Positions 24,000 through 36,600 of a DNA stretch of 64,000 nt are shown piece by piece. The notes below the pieces were generated by a model. That model searched no databases and was not told where the DNA came from. It saw nothing but the letters and a program-made list of their open reading frames with translations. The DNA comes from Hyphochytrium catenoides (Eukaryota; Sar; Hyphochytriomycetes; Hyphochytriales; Hyphochytriaceae): NCBI GenBank assembly GCA_900088475.1, contig FLMG01000683.1, positions 54,370-118,369 of the forward strand. The letters run 5' to 3'. Made by a program: the position numbers and the translations under genes. The stretch's first letter is position 1. Every line of letters starts with the position of its first letter.

Positions 24000-25206
24000 T
24001 CTCTCTCTCTCTCTCTCTGTCTTTTTCTCTCTCTCTCTCTCTCTTTTCTTCTTTTGACGGGTTTCCAGATGTACCTTGTACCTTCCTGTCTTCTCATTTC
24101 CTCCACCACTGTGCAAGCTTCTAGTTATTTGCGCATCTTTCTTCTCGTCTATGGCTATTTCTCCTCTCACTATTTTCTAGAATCTAGTCTAGTCCACATG
24201 GAAGCCCCTATGCCAGAAGTCTATTTCTTGGAGGACTCTCGCTCCGTTTACCTGAGGTGGAGTCCACCAGTGTGACCCTCACCACTGGATGGAGGATGTA
24301 CGGGTCTTCCGGCAAATTCTCCACTCCGCCCAGCTTTACCGCCACCACGCAATCTTCAAGCTCCTTTTGCACTTGCAGAGGAACGCGTGCCTTCTCAAAG
24401 ACCAACTCCGACGACCGAGAGCGCTCTTTTCTCAGTCTGGCTGCACTTAGAGCATGCGGATACAGTGGAGCCGGTAGCACACCAGCTAGACAACTGGCTA
24501 GCACTCCCAACCCTGAGGCAAGATGCAAAAGTACCAGAGACCTTAGGGCTTTCATTCACATGGCTGCAGAAAGAGCTGGCAAGGCTTATAACTAATGGAA
24601 GGACCTAAGTTCAGAGCGGCTGAGCCTACTGAAATGTTCGAAGGGAAAAGTTGGAAGATCTGTGGGTCTGAAGGATCACGTGGCCAGAAGGACAGGGGCC
24701 GCGCAATAATACCAAAGGAGAAGTAGCTGTAGAAGATCTGTACCTTGTAGGGCCGGCGAGGTAGACGAACCTTGCAAAGGAGGCAACTGAGCCGAAGAGG
24801 AAGTTGACTTTAGTGGCACGTTCTCATCCGCAGAGGCGTCCTCGTCTTCTTCCCTTCCTTCGTCCTTCGCATCCCGGCTGTGTTGACGTCTTTCTTTCCT
24901 GCCCTTGAAAGATGCTTTCTTTTTGCCTTCCTCATGTTTACCATTCTGCTCTCCTTCCTCCGAGGAATCCGATGGCAGCTCCTCCGACTTCGCTCTGTTT
25001 CTGGATTTACGTACCCGTAACGGTCCGCTTTCACTGCTTACTGCCTCCTCCTTTGTGGACTGTGAAGATTTTTTTGCTTGACCATCGCTCTTTGGCTCTG
25101 CCCCTGATTCTTCTGACTGTCGAAGACTTCTTCTCTTGGTTGCAGAGCTCATCCGCACGGATGACGCCTTGGGGTTGACCTCATCCTCCTTCTCTTCTTC
25201 CGCCAT
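19211..25206 (-). CDS. AHI1: Jouberin/AHI1-like WD40 protein (15 or more exons)
   Basis: Jouberin acts at the ciliary transition zone. Exons on the complement: 24744-25206, 24252-24440, 23497-23781, 23029-23223, 22606-22824, 22073-22271, 21579-21741, 21176-21331, 20780-20917, 20495-20612, 20332-20406, 20129-20205, 19879-20003, 19481-19629, 19211-19291. The N-terminus is charged and low in complexity. A C2-like region follows, with [33 protein letters not shown] and [13 protein letters not shown]. The WD40 propeller includes [47 protein letters not shown] and [17 protein letters not shown]. Phases agree at all junctions except between exons 2 and 3, where a small exon is probably missing near 23.8-24.2 kb. 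The protein stops about 75 residues after the propeller, so the C-terminal SH3 domain of human AHI1 is absent. Start is the first ATG of the long N-terminal frame. Confidence 0.88.
23917..24055 (+). repeat. (TC)n-rich low-complexity tract in AHI1-like intron
   Basis: A long run of TC dinucleotides, with a few interruptions, lies in the intron between exons 2 and 3 of the minus-strand AHI1-like gene. In the transcript it reads as (GA)n. It produces spurious Arg/Glu- or Ser/Leu-rich frames on both strands. Confidence 0.9.
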
Positions 25207-26241
25207 GTCGCCTAAACGAAGCTCTCAAGTCTCACCCGCGTCCATTGGACTACCTAAACAAACTTATCATGAACCTGCATCACTGCCTCCTCATCTCTTA
25301 GAGTTTGATGAAGACGTCCACTCGGGCTCAGAGTTCTCCATCGGAAGACCTGTGCCTCTTCTGCCACTTCATTCTTCTCTCCACGTCTCCTCTCTCTTTC
25401 TTGCTCTCTCTGTCCACTGCTCCTCACTCACCTCCTATCTCCTATCACTTTCGGTGACATTTCTCCCTCTGCCCTGCTGCCCATCGGCCATCCTCCGCCC
25501 ACAGGCTAGTCGGTCCGCTTCATGTCCGCTTCATGGATCGAAGGGCCATGGGCCATCGAATCTCACGACTCCATCAAGGTCACGACGCCATCACCTAAAA
25601 TGAACCAACAACCCTTATAAAAAAACGGACAGAACCCTTGGTGAGACCTCCTCCAGTAGTAAGGTTGGTCCATGGTGAGACAAGAACAAGAACGGAGAGA
25701 GGGAAAGACAAGAAGATGTCGGTTACAAGAAGTTATCAATGTTATTGATATGTGATAACCGATAATCTCAGAATCTCTTTTGATTCTTATGACCGTTAGC
25801 GGCTATTGTCGGTCCCTGAATGGGGTTGTGCTTGGTGTCTGTCTCTGTGTTGAGCTTCTCATCCATCACAAGCAAGGCACCAAGTCGCGCCAGCAGCCTG
25901 TCTATGATCATCAGGCTGAGGAGGAATGAAGTTCAGCATCGATGAAGCTCAACAAACTTCGTCCCCACGTTGACGCATCTGCGGATGAGATCAGTAGCGA
26001 GCTACTGAGGATGAGCAGGGGAAGACAGATACAGATCGATGTGCCCCGAAGTGCCAACTAAGGAGGAATGACGTAAGGGCAGAATCCTCTTACCCTCCCA
26101 CCTTGTTCCAAACCCCATTTAACAGGAAACAGCAGCCACCATCCTTTCTTGACGTAGGGAGTGGTGTGGGGACCTGAGTTTGGTTGAGTTGAGCATGAAC
26201 GGACAATTCCAGTGAGAGAATTAGCGTAGGCCTGCCATGCC
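25207..26241. other. Intergenic region between two divergent genes
   Basis: About 1.0 kb separates the AHI1-like start codon (minus) from the carrier start codon (plus). The first 400 bases are CT-rich, then comes an AT-richer part near 25720-25800. I see no domain in any frame. An 87-codon minus frame at 26058-26321 overlaps the carrier's first exon and has no recognisable motif. The region must hold both promoters; no specific element was recognised. Confidence 0.6.
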
Positions 26242-28277
26242 ATGAGTGCGCCTAGGGACCGAGGGACAGAAAGAATGGCTTCAGCAAGCATGAGAGGTGA
26301 ACGAGACAAGCCAGCCGGCAAGCTCTCTTCCTTGGGCCAGTTCGTGGCCGGGTCGTCCTCGGGGATGATTGTCCAGCTACTTCTTCAGCCGTTAGATGTT
26401 ATCAAGACGAGACAGCAAGGATCTTTCGTCATCACTGCACCAGAGAGTGGGAAGGGCATCCTTCATGCGCCACAGACCGCTACTGGCCGTGGCCCTTCCG
26501 TGGTCTCAACGGTGCGGAGCATTGTGGGGACTGATGGAGTACAAGGTAGGGGCTCACTCCTCTCGACAATTTTCACAACCAACGCAGCCTTGCACAGGCT
26601 TAATTGCACTGCTACTCCGCCTCTGTCTTTGGGCCGTAGCATCATCCTTCCTCTTCCTTCTTGACTCTATGCTACTCTTCACTTCTCTGCTTCTCTTCCA
26701 AGCCTTCCCCAATGACGTTTTGGCAAGGACAATCCCGCCTCTTGACCTTACTTATATAATCCTTTCAATCTTCGTACTCTCCTCACCTACTCAGCCGTTC
26801 GCTTGCTCTTCCCTTCTGTTTGGTCCCGTTGCTGCATACCCTGCGGATTCTTACACTAGGACTATGGCGAGGTTCAGTTCCTACAACGCTCAGAGTGGGA
26901 CTTGGGGCAGGAATCTACTTTGTACTTCTGAATTCCTTTTTAGAAAAAGAGGTGGCGGGTCAGAAGGACCTGCAGAAGAAACCTTCAGGGGCAAATGCTT
27001 TCCTGTCTGGAGCGCTGGCTCGGAGCATTGCAGGCTCCCTGCTCTGTCCACTGACGGTTGTCAAGGTGAGGATCAGTGCGTGCCCAGAATATCGTGGAAT
27101 CGAAGCGAGTCGGGTTCCGTTGAATCTGTTCCTTTTTTTTCGCGCTTTGAGGTTTGACATCTTACTCTTCTTCACTTCCCCGCGTGCCTGGATGGACACT
27201 TTTAGTCCTTCGGTCCTCTTTTACATCTCCTTGTCTGTACGCGTGTGTCTCTCTTAGTCCTCGCTCCGCCGACGTGTTCCTCCTTCACCTCTCTACCTCT
27301 TCTTCCTCCCCTCATGTGATAAACAGAGAGACACCGTTCTCTGCAAAGCATTCGCCTCTTCCCGACCACGCCTATCCTGAAGACCTTTTCAAGTCGGCCC
27401 TCGTTTGCTGACTGGGGCTTTTCCTTGCATCTGTTTCTTTCTTCAAGGTTCGCTTTGAGTGGGGCATGAAGAGCGTGTATAAGAGTACGAGCCAAGCGTT
27501 GATAGGAATAGCGCGGACCGAAGGTCTAAGAGGGCTCTACAGTGGGCTGGTGGCCACAATCCTGAGAGATGCACCTTTTTCCGGCCTTTATGTCATGTTC
27601 TATTCACAGTGCAAGCACACACTTGGCAGGCTTAGAGAGCAAAAGGTAGGTGGAGCAATCAAGGCTAGTTGCTCAGATTAGCCCGACCTCTAGAGGAACA
27701 ACTGGCAGGAGGGATAGACACTTTCTCATTTTTTGGGTATCACTGTCATTGCTGGTCTAGTCACCCTTAAAGTAGTTGCGCTGTCGGCCTTCATATACTG
27801 CTACCTCATCCTGGCCAACCTCGTTTTACATACCCTTACTTCAAGCTTCGGTAGAGCTTACTGCTCTCAATTCGACCTCCGTCCTCCATACTAACGTATA
27901 GATATTCCCTTCTACCTTCCCAGCATCTCACACTCGTGCCCGAGGCGGCTGTCCATTTTACCTCGGGCATTACCGCAGGCTTGACAGCAACCGGGTTGAC
28001 TCACCCTTTCGACGTCATCAAGACAAGAATGCAATTACCTCCAACCTATCTCCATGAAGGAAAAGCAGAAGCTCCCTCATCTCTTACTCATCCTTCCTTA
28101 GGGTCAGGACGAGGAACCAGAGTCGCATTTCTGGAGGCTGTGAAGAAGATCATTGAAGAGGAAGGAGTGAGAGGTTTCTTTCGAGGCGTGGGGTCACGGA
28201 TGGTAAAGCGTGCTAGTGCCACTGCTCTGACGTGGACTCTCTATGAGGAAGCCGTGTCGCGCTCTAAGCTCAAGTAA
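26242..28277 (+). CDS. SLC25A38: Mitochondrial glycine carrier, SLC25A38/Hem25 type
   Basis: SLC25A38 proteins sit in the inner mitochondrial membrane and import glycine for haem synthesis. Exons: 26242-26545, 26860-27065, 27448-27645, 27924-28277; all phases agree, giving about 353 residues. Three carrier repeats are visible, with PLDVIKTR, PLTVVKVR and PFDVIKTR. Thr in place of Asp in the second motif is also found in SLC25A38. Other family-specific strings are LRVGLGAGIYFVLL, GLVATILRDAPFSGLYVMFY and ALTWTLYEE near the end. The N-terminus has two possible starts (26242, and Met 12 at 26275). A loop of about 20 extra residues, LPPTYLHEGKAEAPSSLTHP and beyond, lies in the third repeat. Function is inferred from family resemblance. 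Confidence 0.88.
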
Positions 28278-28579
28278 GAGAGAACCGTTAGAGCTCTCAG
28301 GGAGCCTGACACTTCCTAGGACTGCGGGGAAGGGACTCAATTTATGGGGGAAATGAGGCTAGAGGCTGACCTAGTCTTCTCGACTCTCTATTTATTTCAC
28401 ATAAACTTTCTGATGCTCGCAAGGTCTCCAATATGGGAAAGGATTTACCTTCTATTCCATAACATAAATATCATGGCACTCTGCCAGTGCCAGCTTGTTC
28501 CCCTTTCCTGCCTACCAGGACATGCACAAGTGACTGCCCCGCATTACGGTTAGTAAGCTTGCCTCAATCTTCTGCGCAC
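28278..28579. other. Short convergent intergenic region
   Basis: About 300 bases lie between the stop codons of the plus-strand carrier and the minus-strand primase-helicase. They must hold both 3' ends. No coding motif was seen. Confidence 0.6.
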
Positions 28580-31500
28580 CTAGCCTGTGATGATATCATC
28601 AAATATGCCATACGCCATCTCGCCCTGAGATGGTGGAGCTGGTTGCCGAGGTTGGGGCTGTGTAGCCTTTGAGGTGCTGACTGCTAACTTTCTGCCGGTT
28701 GCTTTTTCCTGGCTAGTAGCTTCTCTAGCGTAGCTAACAGTTAGGGTGCCTCCTACCTCTGAGGTATAGACATGCTCTTCTCGCTGTTCCTTAATTTCGA
28801 CCTCCAACTCTTGGATCGGAGGATGCTCTGACGCTTTTGGGGATGGCTCAAACGTTTCAACCTGAACAAGGCGGCAGGGTAAGGCAACGCATTAACGCCG
28901 TCTCCCTACCATGGAGAGTACGTATAGCAGGCAAGAGGTGGTATGTCGAAGAACTGTAATTCAAGGCTGTGCTGGGAGGTAAGAGCTAAAGCAGGAGACA
29001 TTGCCGCGTATGCAAGGCTAAACAGGAGTGTACGAGGTATAGACAAGAAAAGGGAAGTTGACAATAAAACGGAGATTGCCACAGTTTGCCCTATGACTCA
29101 AAAGGCCTAGACATAGAGAGAGAAAGACTGCAAGAGGGACCGGCAAGAGGGACCATTTAAGAGCGGAGAGAACGAAGAACAGTGAATCATGATATGCTCA
29201 AAGAGACAGCAGAAGTAACGATAATAGCTGGGGAAAAGCCTTACATCGTCTCCGTCTTTGGTGATCTCGATAAGCTTATTGGACGCAGCATCAAATCTGA
29301 AATACATGGAGCCCAAGGTTCCATCATAACGATTTTTCTTGACGTCCAGAGACTTTCCCATCTGTCCTCGCTGTAAAATCAAGACATTGTCGGCCTCCTG
29401 GGTAGCCTTGGCCGAACCAAAGACAGAACTGATGCTAAGAGCTGAGTCCTCCTGCTCCTTGCGAGGATGGATTACCTACAGGGTACGGTTAGAGACGACT
29501 TGGGAAGCTAGCAACAGACAAAAGGGGAAGTGCTCAAGTAATGAGAATCAGGAACGCAAGAGTTGTCTTGCAGTTCAAGGACGTGGTGAGAGACAATGAA
29601 GCATATAGTCAGCCAGATAATCTATCTTACCAGTGTTATGTGAACGTCTTTCGCAGAGGCAAAGGCTCTAAGTTTTAGAATAGCGGTATCCTGAAGCTCA
29701 AACTTGTCAAAGACCTTGACAGCTTGTCCACTTAGCATAAACTGCAGATTATCCAAGATAATGTGCTGCACATCGTAAGCATAGACCGCATGTTCCATGG
29801 CATCTAAGATCTCTTCAATCCGTGTGCTGCCATAAAAGCGCAGGAAGTACAAGGGAATCTGTGCGAAATCATCTGCCACCTGAGTTCAAGTGTGAGGAGT
29901 GGCCACGACAGAGGGTTGGAGGAGAGGGAGATTAGACCCTAGAGTCAACGCCAGATCTCTCCGATCTGTAGCTTCCATCCGAAATATGCTGCAAGTTGCC
30001 CGGTGACCCTTTACTTCCTAATATCATCCTCGTTTCATGGACATTCCCCAAACGTCGCGCTTGCGTCTCCCTTGCCTGCCGCAATCCAAAAACCCGAAGT
30101 GCTTGGTACCCTCTTACCTTGTCAAACAAATGGATCTTATCTATAAGACTGAAGCCGGCCATTTGACTCATCATTTTGCGGACCAAGCGAGTGTTTTTAA
30201 TTTCAAAGCTTCCCCACAACGTGCGGACGTCTTGTTGCGCCAGGTCTAGCGACAGCTGACTCAAAAATGTGGTCTTTCCCACCCCCGTGGGTCCTGTCAG
30301 CACCGTCAGTTCTCCTTTCCTATGTCCCTTTAAAAGCTTGTTGAGGGTTGGAAAGGTCCGGACACTGGTGCCCGCCATCTGTCCAGGATTGAGGATCTCG
30401 CGGTATATCTAACAAGTGGGCAATAAGAGGCGGATCCAGAGTCATAAAGCAGGAATGGGAAGGCCAGAGAGAAACAAGCGTAATGAGACGTTGTGGAACT
30501 TGATAGAAGAAAGAGACCGACGATGAAAGAGAAGTAAGGCTTCACCAAAGACAACGACTGCCGAGAGTGAGAGTGTCTGTTAGGATAGGAACTTAGAGGG
30601 AAATGAAGAACAAAGCTGTGCCTTTCTTTTAGCGTCGTACCTCATCCCTTAGCTCATGAAATTGAACAATCTGCTTGTGGGGCGGAGGCGCTGCCCTTTC
30701 TATCATTTGCGGAATATTCCATCCTCGACAAAGAGCTTCGTTCGCATCCTTCGGCAGCTTAGAAAGCTCTTCCTCTGTGCAACCTGGGACGGGAGTGGTT
30801 ATCTCAGCTTCACCAACCCCTCGACTCTCCTGCAGGCATTTTTCTTTATTTGAGCTTCAACTTTTTTCCCTCCTAGCCCTGTTAAATAGGCCGCCGAAGT
30901 CGGTTCTCCACGCTTGTAAGATGCCCTTTGCATACCTGCAGGAGCATCGGCCCTAGAAGGAGTCACCAATAGGCAGCGAGCAGGTCCCAGCTTTTTGATG
31001 AACTTCTCAGCCCCTTGCTGGCCAGGCACATCATTGTCCATCCAGAGTATGATCCGTTCAAACCGTTCTAACAGTTGGACCGTTTCCGGAGGGAGAGACC
31101 CACAGCCATTGGGAAGAGAAAGTGCGGGCAGGCCAGTTGCCTGGTAAACTGACATAGCGTCGTACTCTCCCTATTGAAGAGAAAGTGTGAGCGTCATGCT
31201 TCCCTCGAACTCCCTCAATGTATTATTGCTCTAACAGGTACTGTTGCCCTTACAGAAACAACCTCCTGCTGCAACCCTCAGCCCGTTTCCAAAGAATGCT
31301 CCTCAAGCCTTAACTCGACCAAACAGTGCAGCTGCTCGCCCCAATCCCCTTTGAAATCTTATGCCCGGCCAGACTTGCCAGAATCATTTTATGCCCAAGG
31401 CTCGGCCACCCATTGAACGCGCATTCCCGATATTGTCTATTCAACTGCCCCTATATCCATCGTTGACAAGAGTGAGATAAGCTGGAGGCGCTCATACCTC

Positions 31501-33008
31501 GGTAAGGACAATAGACTTTAGAGAAGAGTCCAAGGCCACGAGATGCCAGCCAAAGAGCCCCCAGCCGCCTCCAGTAGGTACCAGCTTCTGTTTCCCTTTA
31601 TCGCTCAGGCAACGTGCCTTCAAGCGTGTAACTATCCACTCTCTATCCTTCAAGCTCTCACCATCTTTGAAAATCGGATTCCGACCCAAGATCTAGCATA
31701 AGAGTGAGGGCAATCGGCATCGTACCAGGGTGAGACGAACTGAAGCTAGGATAAGACAAGCACCATTCCGTAGAGATTCAGGAACCTAGGTAGCAACGCC
31801 ATCAAAATGTCAATATTGGGCTTTTGGGCACCTGGTCTGCTTCAGCAGAGTGAATGATCCACGGATAAGTGATACATAGAAGGTTGTCCCACACTTCTCC
31901 TCCTTGACTGAAGGGAAAATAACCTGGTGCCGACCATTGAACGAAGTAGAATGCTGGGGTTAGCCGTGGCTCAGGAAAGATGAGAGCTTAGCTAGCAGAA
32001 TAAAGTCTGAGGGGTGAGAAAGCAGGGTATAACGAAGAGAAGCTACATCTTTATCTGCAGACAGGAGACACACAATTATCCGCAATGTATACCTGCGCCC
32101 ACTTCGTACATCTTCAATGTGCTTATCTTCAACTTTCTCTCACGAGTAAGGTACTCCAGGGCAGGGGTAAACCTATCCTCTTTGCTGAAGAGATTCGCAT
32201 GCATCCGCCTTCCAATCTGCTGCTCAGGAAGGCGAACGGGATTTGAGCCACCCAAAGCTGGAGTCGTAGAAGTAGAGTCTGCAGATCCCGAGAGCTGGGA
32301 AATATTGCAGAAGACCAAGACAAAGAGACCGAACGTGGTGTTAGCATCTGACTATGGGAGCCTGAGACGGGAGACAAGCGAACTCGAGGATAATCTACTG
32401 CCAGCACGTAACTCTTCTTCTCGACCAAAAGATCTTGCTTATCCTTCTCAGGATCGTGGGCTAGTTTTTGCATGTTAACAGGGACATTCATCCTCTCTGC
32501 TTACCTTCTGTTTGAAGTCAAACCAGGAGCCTTGAGCCCCACACCGATGGCAGAAGTAAGCACCGCTGCTCCTAGCGATATAAAGCTTCCACATGTTCGA
32601 CGCGTCGCCCTTGACATTCTTGCAGAAGGGACAAATTTTGATGGTGAACTCTGAACCAGTGATCTGCAACACAACCAACGGAAAGAGCTTAGGTTATCCC
32701 ATTCATCCCTTTGCAACGGAGAGAGTGACTGGCAGTACCTTCAGTCCAGCGCTGAGGTTGTGACGCTCAAGGGTAGCCAAAATGGCTGATTCTTCGATCA
32801 CAAAATGCTTTGAGACGAAGGTGGAGAAGTTAGCTGCTGTAGAGTGCGAGTGAAATGGAATGCCATTTTCATGGTCTCTGAGAAACTGCGATGTTGAATG
32901 GAGCAGGTGGGTCGGAAAGTACACCGCAAGCGATGGAGGTAAGGAACCGGCGCAGATGCGAGGCCGAATAAAGCCCTTGACTCTCCTCAGATGCCGCAGC
33001 TGGCTCAT
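28580..33008 (-). CDS. TWNK: Mitochondrial TWINKLE-type DNA primase-helicase (11 exons)
   Basis: TWINKLE is the T7 gp4-like replicative helicase of mitochondria; plant and protist forms can also prime. Exons on the complement: 32739-33008, 32505-32663, 32093-32294, 31832-31923, 31498-31692, 30936-31170, 30641-30783, 30118-30408, 29631-29879, 29245-29475, 28580-28861. All phases agree, giving about 782 residues. The first about 50 residues are Arg-rich and free of acids until DHENG, as in a mitochondrial presequence. The zinc ribbon is intact (CPFC, CHRC). TOPRIM residues are visible: GEYDA and [10 protein letters not shown]. The helicase has Walker [10 protein letters not shown], Walker [10 protein letters not shown] and VIHPRKE. 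A tail of about 94 residues of low conservation follows and ends [11 protein letters not shown]. Both primase and helicase residues are present, so both activities are plausible. Confidence 0.9.
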
Positions 33009-33699
33009 TGTTATCTTCAGACTCTCTTCAGCATCCGCTGAAAACGCTTTGTCGGAACTGGACCACTAGCGCAGCAACTTCATGGGTAGGCGAACGATGG
33101 AGAATGAGAGTTGGCCACTGCTTTTCTAACTTCCCTTACTCAGCTTTTAAAGCAGGCCGTCCTCTCATCTTCAAGCTCTTCTTCTCACTGCTTTCGTCTC
33201 ATACATACTCTGGCTGCATGACAGAGCTCATCCGGGGAAGAATGAAGGTCCTCGGTCGAGCGGCAGCAGCAGGAACAGCCGCGAAGCTGCGTCCTCGCCC
33301 ACCTCCGTTGGTCCCGCCAACTCTGGAATGTGAATTATACAATTTGACGTGATTCAATAACGCTTAATCTCTCACAAGAAGCATGTAAAATATGTTGCAG
33401 CAGTCCCGCAAGTGAACATGACCTTTGCTGTCAATTAACAAGAGGTTTGTCAGGAATAGAATGATCTGATGGGATTGTGAATTGTCAATTACAAGGAAGT
33501 TTTCTTCTTGTAAGGTTGGAAGACAAGGATCAGCTGGAGAGAAAGGATCCTTCTTCTTCCTTGTCGCCTCTGCGGCAGCTGCGCTTCAGAAGCTGGCAAG
33601 CAAAGAGGCACTGAGAGCTCATGAGCTTGCTCGAGCTGCCTGCCTGTCCGTCTATATCTCTTCTTTGTCTGCAGGGACACCGGCCTCTCTATAAGACAA
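33009..33699. other. Intergenic region between divergent primase-helicase and S28 peptidase genes
   Basis: About 690 bases with no frame that looks like a known domain. A minus-strand frame near 33240-33320 rich in Arg/Ala could be extra 5' exon of the primase-helicase, but the ATG at 33006-33008 already gives a good presequence. No promoter element was recognised. Confidence 0.5.
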
Positions 33700-36600
33700 A
33701 TGCAGCTCTTTACAGGGCTTCTTGTGCTCGCGCTTCTCTTTGGAAGTGGCGAGAGCTTGCACCATCCGCATCAGCGGCTAGCAAGTGCTTTGGCGAAGAA
33801 AAATAAAGCAAAGAAGCTGCCACCGCTGCAATCCAGTCTGTCTGTGTCATTAGGCTCTCGCGAAAGGCAGACCCCAAGCTCAGCAGATTGCGAAGAGAAG
33901 TGGTTTGACCAATGGATAGATCACTATAACTTCTCTCCCCCACCAGGTCGCCCAACTTGGACTACCTCTTCGTTCGTTTACCATTGCGCTTCCTCTATGC
34001 TTGCTTCACCTTCCTCGTCTGCTGTTTCTGTCCTGACAGTCATTATACTTGCTCTAGTAGTTCACCGCCTCTGGTCGTCTTTCACGATGTTCTTCTAGCT
34101 GAAGAACTATCTCTTGCTCTTAAAAAATATGGCGCTTTCTAGGTGGCAAGCATAGGTACCGTCAGCGCTACTTCGTGTGCGGGCGCGAACATTGGAAGCG
34201 CCCTGATGGCCCCATATTTTTCTACACTGGCAATGAGGCGGACGTCACACTCTACGTCAACCACTCGGGGATCATCTGGGAGAATCAGCAGGAGTTTGGA
34301 GCGCTCGCGGTAATCAGCGCTCTCTTCGTCTTTTTATGACCCTTGGTCCTCCTCCTCTCTCCTTTTTCATGCCCCCTCCGCCTTCTCGTCGCTTTGCATT
34401 CTGTCTCTACCTTCCTCTCTTTCTGGAGTCTCTTTTGGGTCATTACTTATAATCTGCCTCTGGTCCTTCATGTCCTCTTGCTACCTTTCACTTTCAGATA
34501 TATGCAGAGCATCGTTACNNNNNNNNNNNNNNNNNNNNNNNNNNNNNNNNNNNNNNNNNNNNNNNNNNNNNNNNNNNNNNNNNNNNNNNNNNNNNNNNNC
34601 TTTGGTGGAAGCTATGGTGGAATGCTCTCTTCCTGGATGAGGATCAAATATCCCAGCTTAATAACTGGTGCGGTTGCGGGATCAGCACCAGTTATCGGCT
34701 TTCTCGGACAGACCGTAGACTATGACTATGAAAGGTACCGCGAACCCTACCATCGGTGGCAGTACAGTCACCTTCTCTACGCTTCGTAGGTGTCACTTTT
34801 CTCATTGCTTCTTTGATCCCCCTGGTGCTCTCATCTACTCCCTTTGCAAAGTCTTATCTCGATGGTAGGAGAAGTGACTATCCAACAGTTTCTTGGTTCA
34901 CCCTTAGTTTTGGCGTACCGCAACACTGCCCTGGTTTCCCTGGTGCTTTCATATCCACTCCCATTGAAAAGCTGGCAGAGCGTTGTTCTCTGTTCATTAT
35001 ATGCTCTCTTTCCCCTCTCCCGCCTCCAAGAATTAATTTCTTGATTTTTCTGCAGGTACGCAGAAATAGTGACCCGCGACGCGTCGGCCGCTGGTGGAGC
35101 CACCGACAAGTGCAAATGGAATATTCACCGGAGCTGGAAAGTGCTGTTTGATTATGCGAAGACGGAAAAGGGCAGAGTCAAGGTAGAGACGCATCACTCT
35201 AAAACCGCTTTTCTACGCTTTGGATGTAGGACGCGGTGTAATCCCATCTTCCTTAAGGGAGTTGTAGGTGAAACTGTTTGCTCTTCAACTTACCTCGGCT
35301 AGCAGCATGACAAGTGGTCTTTTGGAATCATGGTCGACTCTTACCAGCTGACCCTCATCTTTTAAACGCTCTTTAGCTGAAGACAAGTTTCAGGCTGTGT
35401 AAAGATTTAAAGCATGAGAAGGACGCCTGGGTGTTAGCCAACGCGGTCTCTGGTGCATTAAGTTTCTATGCTATGGGGAGTTATCCCTACCCATCGTCGT
35501 ACATGCTCAACGGTGACGGAGTGCTTCCTGCTTTTCCCATGAGAGTGGCCTGCAATGCCATGGAAAAAGAGGTGGAAACAGAAAAAGAGAAAGAGGACGA
35601 AGAGGAGGAAAAGCTTTTAGCAGGTTTGAGGGAAGTGGCAGGAATATTTTATAACTATAGCCACAGCTTGGAGTGCTTTGACTACGAAACGAATGACGAT
35701 ACTTCCATCGACGGACAGCTTTGGGACTACATTTCCTGTAAGACTTCCTTGTCCTCCCTTATCGTTTGTTCTGTTTTTCTCCCTTCCTTCTTTCTCTCTT
35801 TAGTTGGACCAGTTTGCCAGGTCCGCTCCCTTATAGTTTTGTTCGGCATGCTCTATTCCAGAGCCTGTCGCTTTCATTTGTCCTAATGGTGCCCTGTCGT
35901 CATGGCTAGCTGGACACATGTATAGCGTCTACTTGGGGTTGCCTGGGAAAGGCCTGCGACTAGCTCTGAGACTATCTCTAAGCCTTCAACCTCCCTTTCG
36001 CAACCACTATGTTTATCATTGTCTGCTAATCCCAATATGCGCTTCACTCTGCTCTTTTACCTACCCAACTCTACCACACCATACCGGTGAAGGTTCCAGT
36101 ACCTACATTCCTTTCGGTACCGAAGGCTGGCCTCGAGATATGTTCTGGAGACAGCCTTTCAGTAGAAAGGACGAAGAGAAGAGATGCCTCCAAAGCTGGG
36201 GATTGAGTCCAAGATTTGACTGGCCAGTGCAGAATTATGGGGCAGATGCCTTTGTTGCCTCCCCCTCTAAAACGTCTTCCACACCTTTCTCAAACATAGT
36301 CTTTAGCAACGGGGAGTATGATCCTTGGATGGGAGCAGGAGTGGTGCAAGACATTGGAAAGTCAGTGAAGGCCATCGTCATCAAAGAGGCCGGGCATCAC
36401 TACGACTTCATGTTCTCTGTGAGTACAGCCCAGACTACTCTCGTTAATCCTCCTGCAGCTGCCTCTTCTGTTTAAAGCTAGTAGTCAGCTACTTCTACGG
36501 CTTCTAGCTGACTGGTATTTGCATCTTATTATTGTCCTCTTGATGTCCGCTCGGGATGACCATTGACTCTCTCGTTAGGGTGGAGTACCCAATCTCACTT

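Noticed and set aside
23700-24170. Arg/Glu-rich frames of 128-156 codons
   Set aside because: Produced by the (TC)n/(GA)n tract in an intron of the AHI1-like gene.
26058-26321. 87-codon minus frame next to the carrier start
   Set aside because: Overlaps the first coding exon of the well-supported carrier and shows no domain.
32014-32478. 154-codon plus frame
   Set aside because: Antisense to two well-phased exons of the primase-helicase gene.
32801-32948. Possible intron separating the presequence from the first primase-helicase exon
   Set aside because: The phases would not agree, and the continuous frame gives a good mitochondrial presequence.
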